Part shown: piece by piece, positions 38,530 to 51,265 of the stretch
Layout of the letters: every line of letters starts with the position of its first letter
Numbering within the stretch: position 1 is the stretch's first letter
From: Pegea sp. RAD2-039
Lineage: Eukaryota > Chordata > Thaliacea > Salpida > Salpidae
Length of the DNA: 64,000 nucleotides
Direction: 5' to 3'
Assembly (NCBI GenBank): GCA_034620365.1
Contig: JAQGEQ010000263.1
Location: 682,001-746,000, forward strand
Made by a program: the position numbers and the translations under genes
Notes under the pieces: generated by a model
What the model was told of the DNA's origin: nothing
Databases searched by the model: none
The model's input: only the letters and a program-made list of their open reading frames with translations

Positions 38530-41500
38530 TTATCCTTCTTCACTACTTGTATTTTCATCATCAAATTTTGCTTTCAAAATTTTCATCAAATAATCAAATC
38601 TTTGTCTAGCTTCAAAAACTTCACATTTTATTTCTTTTGAAACCTGAAAAAGTCAAAGTTGAGATTTTGTCAAAGAAATCAGCAACTTAAACACCTCTAT
38701 AAAAGCATCATCAGTTGTTGATGAGTATAAATGTTTGGAGTTTTCCATTAAAATCATATCTTCTTCGGCAGACCAAACCTTTGGTGGTGGATTAGATCTT
38801 GAGAGAGAGTCTTTAGATAAAGAGCTTTCATCAGATGATGTCTCAAAAGCATTTCTTCTTTTATAAAAACTTGGTTTTATGATTGATTCTTCAGAATAAG
38901 TTCTTGTAGGCGAACTGAAACAAGAAGAATTTTTATCAAAGAAAAATTGAGAATAAAAACTAACAGATCATCAGATACAGATTCAGACTGTCTGCTGATC
39001 TTCGGAGGAGGTTCAGATCTGTTCTCTGGAAGATACTGGGTTTGTGGAAGAGGTCGAGGGCTTGCTTCGATTGTAGAAGAGCTGAAAATAAAAAAGTTAA
39101 TAAAAAGATGAGGATAAGGAGAGAGACCTTTTCTTCTTCGCTGGCTTCTTCAAATCTGTTTCTTCCACTGTTTTTCGTTTTCTTTCCTCTATATACAAAT
39201 TTTAAATGAAATAAAGTCAAGAAGAAGAAGAGCAGCTCACTAGTAGCGCCGGAAGTTGTCGGCTTCGCGCGCTTCTTCTGTTTTTGAAGCATTGACTTTC
39301 GGTGAGAATCTGATAAAACTGCCGGAAAGAAAATTTGAAAAAAACTTGAAAATATTTGGAATTGGAACTAACAAATTGAAGGGTTTGCTGCTTCGAAGTT
39401 ACCATCATCATTTAAAGTCACCATCTCATGAGCTTTCTCGATTTTATTCTAAAATTACAAATTGTTTCAAATCCTCAAAACCACCAACATCATCAAAACT
39501 TACATCCAAAATATTATCATTCCAAAACACAGCCTCACTTTCACCATGAAGTCGGCTTACAGGGGGTCTCTCTTCATCAAATAACATCCGAAACTGCTCT
39601 TGAAGATAAGGTTCAAACTTAAGAGCATTTAAGATCACAGATTTGATCTGTAATCATTAAACTATCTCATGATTGAAGCTACAACAGCAGTAGATGTCAC
39701 TTTGTCGATGCTGTATTCAGCTTTGTACGCGATAGATGTAAAAATGTTGAGGATCTTGTCAAGGGTAGCTTGATCATGTTGGTATCGGCACTCAACACCG
39801 CGTAGGAAGGTTCTGACTTGATTGTAAATGAGATGTTCATTCAACTAGAAATTCCAGGTTGACAGAGATGAAGACAGTGATTCATAAACTAACCAGACCG
39901 CAAGCAGCTGCCTGCTGTGGTAGAAGAAAGGGAGCAAGACCTTGAATAAACTCTGGATAAGGTAGGAGCATTTGACGAGCTTTTTTGACAAGATCAACAG
40001 GAGATTGTCTTTGATCTCTACTGAAATCACACAACAATTTGATAAAAGACGTGAACAGTTTAGGTTTTTCCGGTAGAAGTTTCATTTGAACCCTGAGATT
40101 GAATAAGATAAATTAAGGACACACTCAAGACCTCCTCTCACCTTTTGATGTATCCTTGCGCGAACAGCTTGTCTTTTATGTTCTTTGTGACGTCATTCTG
40201 GATCATGGTGTTTTCTTCAAGAGGTCGAATCGTATCTGCTACTTGCATCAACTTAGTCGCTAAACTATCGCTGTCTCCATCGCGATTCGCCGAGAACTGC
40301 TTCCCTCTCAACGCTGGATGCAAACTGTAACCAGCAAGTCACGTGACTTCACCATTAAATCTTCATCACATCCGTACTTGTGTAATTTGATGTGACTCAT
40401 CGATTTTCTCGTCTTACTCTTCACTTCTTTCGGACCTCCGCTACTACTCATCTTCTTCTCATCATCCATTTCGTTTTTATTCACTCTGAAATTACTTCAG
40501 TTACTTTTTGAATGCTGAACCTCGAATTTATACTTTTTTGTCTTTTTTCTGTTTTTACTCCGTTTCAACAGCGGCTTGCTTTCTGAAGTACTTTCTTCTG
40601 ACGGATCTGATGACGTCATCGGCGCTACTTTGAGTCGTGGCGTCATATCAAGCTGATTTGGTTGCTGGGTGACGTCATCGACATGTGGGTCACGTGGTTG
40701 AGGGGTAAGTAAAGGACGGTCATTGGCAAAAGTGACCATGTTATCAGTTGAGGGTCTTGCTGAGGCTTCAGCCTTTGAAAATTGACTTTGTGTCTTTAAA
40801 AATTGATCTTCAGATGTTTGAAGACTCACTTGGATGTTAGGAGATGTCGAACTGATGTTGAAATCGTTCATCAAGGAACCTGTGAAGAGAATTCGTTGAA
40901 AATTGAAATTGAAGTTCGTCATTTACAACTTACTGCTGCAACTGAAATCACCAAATAAGGCAGCAAGTGACGTATCACTGATCAATTGGGAGGATTGAGG
41001 TTGTAGTGATGGTTTCTCACTGGTTACTGGTGTTTCTCTTACTGGTTCGTCGTCGAAGGTTTCTGCTTCATCAAATTCCATTAAACGAATTTTCGACAAT
41101 TTTTCTTTTACTGTATTCGATCTGATAAAATTAGTAAATAAAAAAAACAATTTGGAATATTTGACGAAAAATACTTTTGAATTTGAGAAAGTTGACTTAA
41201 TCGTTTTGTTTGTTCCACGCCAGAATAGTTGACGGGCATTTTGGACTCTTTTAATAAACTTTTCAACTCTACCTTAGAAATCCTCGCCTAAAAATTGAAG
41301 TTGAAAGTAGAAAATGATCAAATATGCAAATTACTTCGCGCGTAGTTGAATGTCGGGAGTCTTCATCATTTTCTTGTGCTAAAAAATTAAAGTCAGGATC
41401 ATTTATACTATCTTCAGATTCACTTTCAGTGAGATTTAAAGCTGAAATTTGAAGATAATGTAAAAAAATATAAACAAACACATGATGAGAGGTTTTACTT

Positions 41501-43341
41501 CCAGATACTTTAGTTTCCCAAAGATCTGATCTCATCCAATTTGTAAAAGTGTTGTCTTTATTATCAGAATTGTCATAATTTTGAGATATATCTGGAGTAA
41601 GATCTACAAAAAGATTATTTGCTTGTTGTAATTCTTCCTCGTTTACATGATGTTTGGATCTATGTAAAACGTAGATGATTAAATTCATCTCTGTCAGCTT
41701 GTGGACTTTACCTAGTTCTTTCACAAATCTTATTTTCAGCTTCATCATTAGTTTCATTTGAAGATGTACTGCTTGAAGATTGATCTACAATTTGAAAATT
41801 ATACAAAAATATATGAATAAAATGTCCTTAAAATTAATTACCAAGATTATTTAAGGGAGTTGAAGTATTGACATCAGAAGTCTGAAATAAAAATAGATAA
41901 ATGTCAAATTTATGTGAAACACAATTATTTTTATGAAGTTTAGTTATAAAACTTCTTATGCAATTGTAACTTGTTAACAAAAATCTTATAGCTAACGATT
42001 ACTTCAGCTTTAAAAAAAGTATTAAAAAAAAAATAGAAACACATTTAAAGAAACCTCAAAATTAGGTTGGTATTCGTCATCATCATCATCACTTTCACAG
42101 AGAGACATTTCATTAAAAGTAGGAACTTTTATCTGTAAGAAACAATATATAAACAGTTTAAATTTGAAAAAAGACTTAAAAACAAGCAATTATATGAAAA
42201 TTAGTACAGATTATAAAATTAGTTACAAGAGTGATAACTTAAAGAATATAACTGATGATAAAGAAGAAGTAGATAATTTAGAAAAGTAATTACAAAAAAA
42301 GGGTTTTCTTCTTCTGATTTTTTTGTCGCTGAGCGAAGGTTCCTAGAGATAGGCTGAAAATGAGATTATCAATTTGAAAATTATTTGTGTTAAAACATTT
42401 ATTTAAATTAAATTGATATAAATTTATCTTACAACGTTAGCTTGTTCAAATCCTTCTTGATCAGATTGAAGAATTTCTTTAATATTTGAATTATTATAAA
42501 CTTCCTAAAATAAACAATAAATATATTCAAGATAAAAACTCAATTTTAAGTTTAGTCATATAGGAAATATTAAAAACTTTGAAATGCATCATTAAATAAT
42601 TAACCAATCTCTTATAAGATACAAATAAATTTTCAGAAAACATTTTGTTTAAGTCCCAGATACCTAAAGAAACATTTGAACAATCTAACTTAGTCATAAA
42701 GATAAATGTCCATTTAACAAGTTGGATAATCAAATAAAATATATTTAATTGCTTACTCTTATTAAAGTCCTCACATTTCTTCGATTGACTCCAAATTTTA
42801 TCAGTTTTTCTTCCATATCATCCTCAATTTGTAATTCACCTGACAAAATTGAGTTTTAATTCATTATTTAAAAAGCTAAGATATAAAAAATCTTGAACAA
42901 AAATACTTAGTAAAATATTCAGAAAGATAACATAAGAATTTAAAAAAATCATAATTTATTAGAACAATTATAGGATTTATTATTAGTTAAATTGATAAAC
43001 TTGAAAAATTATCTATATAACATAAAATTTAAAAATAAAAAGATTATATAATTACTATAAATAAAACTTTTATAAAATTAGGTTAAGAAGACAAATATAT
43101 AAAACTAATTAAACCTAAAGATATAAAATTAACAAAAATCAATTATCCTATATACTAATTTATATATAATAAATAATAATATAATTATAGGACTTTATAC
43201 TCATTTAATGTTTGCTGAATAACAATACAAATGTTAGAATAATCATAAAAACTCACAGAAAGATACATCTTCTTCATCATTATTTTTTTCAGTTTGGTTT
43301 AAATCATCCTTCTGATTAGCATTATCAAAAAATTTATCCAT
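38530..43341 (-). CDS. GON4L: GON4L (Gon-4-like) chromatin/transcription regulator, about 23 exons
   Basis: Nuclear regulator that in vertebrates associates with YY1/SIN3/HDAC complexes. From the ATG at 43341, small exons joined by roughly 50-bp and some longer introns give about 940 residues. The N-terminal block matches human GON4L: DDMEEKLIKFGVNRRNVRTLI, then DDDDDEYQP, RTRSKHHV, DPDFNFLAQENDEDS and ARISKVELKSLL. The C-terminal block also matches: the PAH-like region FIKLLCDFSRDQRQSPVDLV and FLLPQQAAACGL (40093-39894), LQEQFRMLFDEERPP (39647-39504), HEMVTLND, a KKKR-rich linker, and a final Myb/SANT-like domain KVWSAEEDMILM (38914-38530). Apparent stops near 40500 and 39460 fall inside 48-bp and 55-bp introns with good splice sites. 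The central human region of roughly 1,000 residues is missing or unrecognisable. Confidence 0.88.
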
Positions 43342-44094
43342 ATTTGTATACAAAGTTTATATGCTGTTTGAAGGTTAAATCTTTATTACTCAGTTTTTAA
43401 AAAAATATTTAAAGTAATTATTAATTTAAGAAAATTAATGTTTAAATATTAAAATTATATAATCAGAAATATTCAAAAATAAATGATTATTTCATAGCTT
43501 TTTCCAAACATCTAGAAAATTTAAATTATTTAAACTATACAATATTTAAAATTGATGCAAATTCTAGAAACAAAATTAAAACAAAATCTCAGTTTAGTTA
43601 ATACAATATCTAAGCAAAATATAAAATATTCATTTACTTTATTCAAAAAATAGCTGCAGATGGAAAATTAAACAGGTTTTGAAGCAAACATAAAACTATA
43701 TGATTGCAAAAATATCTTGGAAAGTTCTTAAGCATCACAGTTTGGCATATTTAATGTAGAAAAAATAGAAAAACTGCAATTAAGTAAATTTGCAATTAAA
43801 TTTAGGAAACTTTAAGGTGACTTTGATAACAAGCATGAAGTTATTAACTTCTGTGCAAGTTTAGTTGTTGTATTGTTTACAGGATAATTGCAATTTTAAA
43901 TTGATGATGAACATTATTTTAAGGAAGAAATGGCTTTTTTTTAATAATTAAAACTACATTTTGAACAAAACTTTTTATAAATTAGTAATATCTGTGTTGT
44001 ATAAATCAAATATTCGAATTATAGCACTATATTTTGTCTTCTGTTATTTTAGCTTTGATCCTTATGAAATACCATATTTTTTAGAACTTAAAGT
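43342..44094. other. GON4L upstream region with dispersed repeat
   Basis: Contains the presumed GON4L promoter, the second copy of a dispersed repeat and AT-rich sequence. No gene was recognised. Confidence 0.4.
43663..43800. repeat. dispersed repeat, copy 2 (pair with 28637-28760)
   Basis: Begins CTGCAGATG and contains TTCTTAAGCATCACAGTTT and an AATAGAAA block that line up in order with 28637-28760. It is unrelated to the LINE tail that follows about 300 bp later. Confidence 0.5.
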
Positions 44095-44610
44095 CTTTAT
44101 TAATTACAATAAACGCCTGAGGATACCTGAAAAGAGAACCTCCCACTAACACACATTCTCTCAAATAATATCATATATGATGAATATTATATAAATAATA
44201 ACACTACCTATTAGACATCATTAAGTTAGAAATATAGAAAGAAAAAGATGTAACACATAGTACTTCAGTAGTCCCCATACAATATAACAGTGAACAATTA
44301 CATAGAATGTTAAATATGTAAAAGTAAATACGAATCATAGTTTAGAAATGACAGTGTTGGTAATATTAAAACGGGTCAACTTCTGCTTGAACAACACGAG
44401 TGATTCTGACATGACAGTATTTGATGGCAGCTGGTTCCAAGTACTAATTGTGCGGTATGAAAATTTTTTTTTAGTTTCTGCTTGGCGTCAGCGGGGTAGT
44501 TCTCAAAAATCATTCTTTTCCACTACATAACCTAGCTGACCTGGAGAGTGGGTTCCATAACATGGGCAACAGCTGGAAATCTATAACTTCTGTCCTGTCA
44601 GATATACAAT
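44095..44610 (-). mobile_element. 5'-truncated LINE, ORF2 C-terminus plus 3' tail
   Basis: On the minus strand one frame reads FSYRTISTWNQLPSNTV followed by MSESLVLFKQKL (about 44460-44370). This is the characteristic end of CR1/Jockey-type LINE ORF2 proteins (W-N-x-L-P ... F-K-x-x-L). The frame is broken upstream by at least one stop or frameshift. A 3'UTR of about 200 bp follows. The element ends at 44101-44165 in the TGTGTTAG/hairpin tail shared with the other copies. Confidence 0.85.
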
Positions 44611-45079
44611 TGAATATATGTATATATGGCCATTCGCGGCTAAAGCGGGCTAACAAAAGTAGCCTTATTACTTTCAAAAAGACTAAATCTCAAGAGTCAT
44701 TTTCCATACATGTCAAAACATAACACCAAAAAAATTCAAAAAATCTAAAAATTAACAAAACACTAGACTAACCAATCAAGTTTTTGTAGGGTATAAAACT
44801 AATTCAATTTATTCAAGATAGAATTAAAAATGACAAAGTTGTAAAAAGTCAAAATAGTTCATTACTCAAAGGCTAATATACAAAACTATAAGAATAGTGA
44901 CGTAATAATCATACCATCAACTCTTCATTGACTTGTTAATTTCATTTTAAAATTTATTGATCGGAAGTTATTTCAAAGTGATTTATTTCCAAACTTTTCT
45001 CATATTACGATTATAACTGAATATATAATTGTTTATTTTCTACTATTTCTCCAACTACATCTTCTCAATAAGAAGAACA
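44611..45079. other. intergenic upstream of the lysine-rich gene
   Basis: No gene or repeat was recognised. It presumably contains the promoter of the downstream gene. An AATAAG acceptor-like site lies 7 nt before its ATG. Confidence 0.4.
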
Positions 45080-46847
45080 ATGGCTAAAGCAAAAATTTTG
45101 CAAAATACAAAAGCAAAATTGAACTATGCATCTGTAGTTCGTAAATGGAGACGAAACAAACGTCACCAAAAGATAAAGTTGCTGAAACAGGTACTAACAC
45201 TTAATAATCAATTAAAATATTTCAATATCTACTTTTACATTAAGGATATTTTGTTTACAAATCTTTTTTCTGACAGTTTATAAAAATGGCAAAAACTACA
45301 AAAGCGAAACCTTTGGCAAAGAACTCAACTTCATGGTCGACTGTATTGAGCGAGTTGACGCAAAGCAACTCAAAAAAAGCTCCTATTAAGAAGAAGAAAC
45401 AATCTAAAAAGGTACAAATAACTGAATTATTCTAATTTAAGCAATCATAAATTAGTTAATCGTTCATCCAGTCCAATTCTTTTAAACTCTTCTTAGTTTT
45501 TAACTTAAATAAGTTTGCAGAAGGGTTTGTATGAGTCTGCAAGCACAGTTGCTATTTAAATTAGTCAGTTCAATCACATTTAAAATTTGTATTAATATTT
45601 ATTATCAATTTTAAGTGCGCCCATAAACACCAGACTACAACGTTGTTATAAATAGGATGAATTTTTCAATTGTTTATCATCTATTAAACTATTATTTTTA
45701 TTATTTTTTGGAGAACTGACAAAGTCAGTTTGATTTTATTCAAAACTTCTCGTCTTTTTGTAACATAAAGAAGTTCTGAAAAGTTGTTCGTCGGATTTAA
45801 ATATTTTACTAATATTTAAATCAACTTGACGCTGTCGTAAGCAAACAAATATGTAAAAGAAATCATTTGTTTGTTGCTATTATTTGATACTCATAATATT
45901 AGAAGCGCTTAATACTAGAAAAAAATTGTTTTTAAGTTAAGTTGAAACCAATTAATATTTTTCTTATTATACAGCAAAAAAAAAATGGTAAAAATCTGAC
46001 AGTCAGCAGAAATCCACAAAAAGAAGAAGATCAAAATGAAACGAGCAGTTTGTGTTCTTGGATTACATTGAAGAGTCAAAAAGAAGCAACAACCTCACCC
46101 AATTTGACTCTTCAACTAAACAAGTCACAACTGAGGATGATTGAAGAAATTAAACAGAATTGTGGAGTTTCAAGGTTTGTAACTAAAGAAAAAAGCGATG
46201 AAGCTATTGAACCAAGCTCTGGTGGTAATAGTGTTTCAAAAAAAGGACAAGAAGGTAGTTTGTTGATTAAAAATGAAAGCATGGAGAAAGATATTAGTGT
46301 AGAATTGAAGAAGAAGAAGAATAAACGTAAATCTACTGTCGAAAAAACTGATGTTTCGACAAAGAAACTGCGACTAGATACAAACCAAAACTTGTCGAAG
46401 AAGTCTTCTTCAAAAACTTCAGAAGTGAAGAATAAGCAAAAACCAAATGACAAAAGTTCTTCAAAACGAAAAAGAAGTAGTTTTGAAGTAAGATCAAGTA
46501 AAAGTGGATCTTTTTTTACTAACCCTTCTTCGGTATCATCTGTGTCGTTTTTTGCTCAAGAAGAATTTGACTTTTCAATGTACCATGTACTGCGTCAAAC
46601 TTCTGAAGAAGAACTAAAAGCTCGTGAAGAACGCACAGAAAAGTATGTTGCTGAGCAGGCCTTGATAATTGAACAAGGTCTTGATCAGGAGAAAGAATTG
46701 AATATTTTGTATTCAAATATTGGTGAAGTTCGAGTTGAGGGTGAAAGTCAAAAGCAAGGAAAAATGCGAAAAGTCCAGAAGCCATCTGAAGGGAAGCCAA
46801 AAACGTCTTTCTGGAGATGGCTTCTGAAGAAATTTTACGGAAAGTAA
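45080..46847 (+). CDS. unrecognised lysine/serine-rich protein, 3 exons
   Basis: Exons 45080-45190, 45277-45411 and 45975-46847 join in phase to give 372 residues. The product is very basic and polar. Lysine clusters (for example KKKKNKRK and SSSKRKRSS) suggest nuclear or nucleolar localisation. A central stretch of Ser/Lys is of low complexity. The C-terminal part is more ordered: EEELKAREERTEKYVAEQAL could form a charged helix, and the end FWRWLLKKFYGK is aromatic and basic. Exons 1 and 2 both begin with a MAK-type motif rich in Lys. No known family was recognised. Part of its last exon and 3'UTR is duplicated in inverted orientation at 51.0-51.3 kb. Polyadenylation signal AATAAA at 46909. 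Confidence 0.7.
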
Positions 46848-48480
46848 CTGGTGCATAGATATAAACTGTTTTCGAGTCAGTTTGTAAAAGTGTGTAGATA
46901 CTGTTGTAAATAAAACGAAAAAATCAAACTTTGTATTTCCATTCATTTTAAATAAACATTCTCAAAACTGTCAAGAAGTTATATCTTGATAGTAATTGTT
47001 TGGAGCTTTAAATAGTGCGTATCGTTAATATATTTATTGTTATGTGAGTCGCCTTATTTATTTGAATCTCTGTATAAAGAGTCGTTTTTTATTCATATCC
47101 TATTATTCGATGGCAATGTTGATAAGAAAGTTACAGTAACGCCTTTAATCGAATCTATAAAAGAGTACGGCTGAATAAACAGCTCAAACCTGAAACAAAT
47201 ACAAAGAATTACCGTTCTGGTCAAACTTTTGTATGAATCGTGGAACAATTGTTTCTAACAGCTGCACAGCCATCAGCTAATTCACCTAAACATTAAAACT
47301 ATCCCCACAAAACCTTGTTTGGTTCATATTTCTGGAATGGAGAATAAGTGTTTATAAAAATTGTATTTAATGGCGCTTCTCACCTGGCTGTAGAAACAGG
47401 GTTGCTCCAAGAACGAGTAAAACCCTTGTTGAAACAGTTAGTTGTGTCTTAACTTGTAGAGGATTGTGCAACATGGACACAATCAACATCGCATCAAGAT
47501 CTTAATCATGCACCTGATACTGCTGAGTTTCAGATTTAGTCACAAACAAGATGCTAGAGGGACCAATCTGCACCCTATCTTTCTTAGTGTATCATTTGTA
47601 TATTCTTCGCAAGGATTACCAATATTTAGTTGTTTCTTAATTTTTTTCTATTTGTCGTTTTATTTTGAAATTCTTATTTACATTCAAAGTACTTTTTATA
47701 TCAATAACATTTTTTGAGTTAAAACATGGTGAATAAATCAACTATAGTTTTGTTTAGACCCATAAATTTAAAACTGATGCCTAAAAAAGGTTTTTTGCAG
47801 AATAATTTATTAGTTATTGTTTCAAACTTAAAGAAATATTTTAACATTTAAAATGTTCAACTTTTTCTTAAAATACATCAAAACCTAATTAGGATTATAA
47901 TTAGCAGTTAAACTGTTGATTGCAGTCAACAGTTGGTATATTTCATGGTCATAGTTTTTATAGTATGAGTTTTTATATGACAAAAGCTACAAAACGAAAC
48001 CTTAGTAATCTATTAAATCTATACTTTGAATCCATACTTCATCAAATTACTCGATTGATTGAACTAGTATATTTTAAATATTTTCAATATGTTCAAACCA
48101 ATATATTTATTAAGTTATTTTATAAAACTCTACCTTACTACTTGAATTGATAGAATAATTCTTCTAATATTATGATATTCAGTTTATTGTGAAATGAACA
48201 TATTTTGTGTAAGACAAAAAGAAAAGAAAGACATTTTTTGAACCAAAACTTAAAACAATTTACTATAAAAATCACTGTAGATTATATCACAGGCAAGCAT
48301 AATTCTTTTCTAATAGAAAATATTGTTATGAACAGATATTGTTAAATTAGCTAAGAATATTTCATGTATCAAACTACATATAAATAACAACTCCATAACA
48401 GTACTATAAGAACATAAATAAAATGACCATTATCAGAAAGTTTACATATAAGCAGCTATTCAATATATTTTTAAGACAAA
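46848..48480. other. intergenic between convergent genes
   Basis: A patch at 47100-47600 is less AT-rich but shows no recognisable coding structure on either strand. The remainder is AT-rich spacer. Confidence 0.4.
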
Positions 48481-49734
48481 TCAAGGAGTAGCTGGAACTA
48501 CAATTCCTTCACAGCTTCCAAAACCAATTCTAAAGTTATCATTCTTACAATAACCATTGATAATAACCTTATCCCCATCTTTTATAAACTTTCTTTTATT
48601 GCCACCACCTAGATCAATTTCTTTTGTACCTTTCCATGATAATTCCAACATACTTCCAAATGAGTCTGGTTCTACACCACTAATAGTACCAGATGCATAC
48701 ATATCGCCAGTCTGTGAGTTACAACCAGCAACTGTATGATGAGCTAGCTGTTGTTTGATTGTCCAATACATGTAACTAAAGTTAGACTTACAAACCACAG
48801 ATGGTTTCTCCATTGAATCATCTTGAATGCTTACAGATAGATTTATATCAAAGTTATAATCATCTTTATGCTTCAAATAAGGAAGAACATCAACATCTTG
48901 TTTCATATTTTCCACGATAAATGGTTCTAATGCTTGCATTGTAACAACCCACGGGGATATAGTAGTGCCAAAACTTTTCCCTAAAAATGGTCCCAAAGGA
49001 ATATACTCCCATTTTTGTATGTCTCTTGCAGACCAGTCATTCACCAAAACCATTCCAAAGATATGATCACCAGCATTTGAGCATTCAATTCTGTCTCCAA
49101 GTTTGTTGCCAACGCCAACAAAAAATCCCATTTCTAATTCAAAATCAAGCAGTCTACAAGGTCCATAAGTTGGTGTTGTTTCCGTGTCTAACTTTCTCTG
49201 TCCACAAGGTCGTTTAATTGGCGTGCCGCTGACCACAACAGACGAAGCCCTACCATGGTAACCAACTGGAAGATGCTTCCAGTTTGGCATCAATGCATTA
49301 TCTTTACCTCTAAACATTGTACCAACATTTGTAGCGTGATGAATAGATGAGTAGAAATCAGTATAATCACCAATTTTAACAGGAAGATGCATTACAGCTT
49401 CTGATTGTGGAACAAATACTTTATTGCGGAGTTCTTCATCCTGAAGAGTTTGGTTATCAAATTTGAGTAACTTTTGGATTACTTTGCGAGCTTCTTTCCA
49501 AGCATCTTTACCGAGTTCCATGAAAGCATTTAAAGTTGTTGAATCAAAAACATGCTGGTTAGTTGATAAATGTGGACCAGTGAACAAATGTGAGATTGAT
49601 TTTAAAGAAAGAATTTGATCTCCAATTGCAACACCAATTTGATGGGTAGAACAATCTGATGTAGAGAAGACACCATAAGGAAGATTATGGATAGAAAAAT
49701 CACAATCCTCAGGAACAGGAATAAAAGACTTCAT
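48481..49734 (-). CDS. FAH: fumarylacetoacetase
   Basis: Last enzyme of tyrosine breakdown, hydrolysing fumarylacetoacetate to fumarate and acetoacetate in the cytosol. One uninterrupted frame of 417 residues (human 419), similar along the whole length. Active-site segments are intact: [16 protein letters not shown] with the metal-binding aspartate and catalytic histidine, ELEMGFFVG with the two metal-binding glutamates, and [19 protein letters not shown] followed by [11 protein letters not shown] with the metal-binding aspartate and the lysine. The N-terminal SH3-like domain begins [21 protein letters not shown]. There are no introns in the coding region. A strong acceptor TTTGTTTGTAG ends 13 nt before the ATG. 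Confidence 0.97.
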   Translation of the reverse strand: MKSFIPVPEDCDFSIHNLPYGVFSTSDCSTHQIGVAIGDQILSLKSISHLFTGPHLSTNQHVFDSTTLNAFMELGKDAWKEARKVIQKLLKFDNQTLQDEELRNKVFVPQSEAVMHLPVKIGDYTDFYSSIHHATNVGTMFRGKDNALMPNWKHLPVGYHGRASSVVVSGTPIKRPCGQRKLDTETTPTYGPCRLLDFELEMGFFVGVGNKLGDRIECSNAGDHIFGMVLVNDWSARDIQKWEYIPLGPFLGKSFGTTISPWVVTMQALEPFIVENMKQDVDVLPYLKHKDDYNFDINLSVSIQDDSMEKPSVVCKSNFSYMYWTIKQQLAHHTVAGCNSQTGDMYASGTISGVEPDSFGSMLELSWKGTKEIDLGGGNKRKFIKDGDKVIINGYCKNDNFRIGFGSCEGIVVPATP

Positions 49735-51009
49735 AACTTTGTTGCTTCTACAAACAAAAATGGCTATTTATATATTTTGAATTTATAATAATGTAATAAA
49801 TATAATTATAAAATAGAATTAAAGAAATAAATTTAAATAATAAAAGATTATATAAAGAAAACTGACTTTATAGCTTATCAGTTTATAAAAATATTTTCTT
49901 ACAATTAAAATTAAATACTTTTTTACTTCTAAACTTTATTTTAAACTTTATCAGATTTATATTTATGGAAAGCAAAAAAAAAATCATAATATAAAAAAAA
50001 TTATAAACACAGTATATAAATCAAATTAGAAAAATAATAAATATATAATAAAAACAGTTTTATTTATAAAAATAGGAAAATAAATTAATAAACTTGTTGG
50101 ATATTTAATAAAGACTGCAAACTGTTCAAGATTAATAAACTTAAAAAATTTTTACTTTAAATTTGTCAAAGTATTATCTACAAATGAGAAAATGCCAAAA
50201 AAGCACACATTCAAATTTAATGAAGCAATTAAACCTTTCCTCAGTAAACATGAAAAAAACGAAACTATTACAAATGACAAGGTACCTTCCTAAAACATTA
50301 AGCCAGGCTGACGTATAGATTAGATCAACAACAAATTCTTAGCCAATCAGAAAATTATTAAAGTAGGTGTGTCAAATGAAGTTGGCCAATAAATATGTCT
50401 AATTAACTAGATGAATATCAATAACGTGTTTAATCAAAGGCAAACTAGTTAAATTAATATCTGTATTTCTAGACGCAAATTTGTAGCTTTTGATTTTTTT
50501 CCTGCTTCTATAAACAACCTTTATATACGTGAAAAGTTCTGAATGTTTCAAAAAGGATAATTCATATTTGTTTCATTAATGAGAAAAATTAGGTTATAAC
50601 ACCATAATGCTTTTGTGTTTTTGCCTTATAACCGAATAAGATTATGTCACAGTCTTTACGGGACTTCCCGATAACTTTACAGAGTTTACAAAAAACAAAC
50701 CCGAACGAGAAATAAAAAAGCAAGCTCATTACGTTTGGTAATTTTAGTTTTACTTAGATTTAGATTAAGTTACAGCTCTATTACTTAATTATTATCATTT
50801 CACCATTATTTTTATAATTAAAACCTTTTTTTCATCAGAAGTAATTATACGATAACTTCCAAAGCTTATAAAATGAATTTAGAACATTTTAATTAAGATA
50901 TTATTCTCAACAGAATAATTTTAATTTTATTTCATAATTATGATAACTATTAAGGATTCTAATGAAAGTAACTTCGTGAAAATAAAAAAAAATAATCTAA
51001 GCTTTAATA
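49735..51009. other. intergenic upstream of FAH
   Basis: AT-rich spacer that should contain the FAH promoter. No gene or known repeat was recognised. Confidence 0.4.
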
Positions 51010-51265
51010 AAATGAATAAAAATTCGAAGTTAGATTTTTTCATTTTATTTATAACAGTATCTACACACTTTCACAAACTGATTCGAAAACAGTTTACATC
51101 TATGCATCAATTACTTTCCGTAAAATTTATTTAGAAGCCATCTCCAGAAAGACACTTTTGGCTTCTCTTCAGATGGCTTCTGGACATTTCGTATTATTTT
51201 TGCTTTTGACTTTCACCCTCAATTAGAACTTCACCAATATTTGAATACAAAATATTCAGCTCTTT
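51010..51265 (-). pseudogene. inverted partial copy of the lysine-rich gene (last exon end plus 3'UTR)
   Basis: Reverse-complement of this stretch aligns to 46690-46930, covering the last about 55 codons and the start of the 3'UTR of the gene at 45.1-46.8 kb. Identity is high (close to 88% by eye). The copy carries a frameshift and an early stop, and lacks the upstream exons. It lies about 4.1 kb away in opposite orientation. There is no clear poly(A) run, so a segmental inverted duplication is as likely as a retrocopy. Confidence 0.88.

Noticed and set aside
39449-39503. Coding extension of a GON4L exon reading VSFDDVGGFEDLK
   Set aside because: It runs into a stop and breaks downstream phases. 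A 55-bp intron with a GTAAGT donor instead restores the HEMVTLND segment that matches the family.
40485-40506. Ultra-short intron of about 20 bp in GON4L
   Set aside because: A 48-bp intron overlapping it fits the size mode of this window and gives a clean frame.
38530-43341. Two separate genes, one ending near 40497 and another beginning at a methionine near 40464
   Set aside because: A 48-bp intron with donor GTATAA and acceptor TTTCAG removes the stop and keeps the frame. Both halves match one known protein, GON4L.
47100-47600. Possible decayed gene or transposon in a less AT-rich patch
   Set aside because: All frames are interrupted and no motif was found on either strand.
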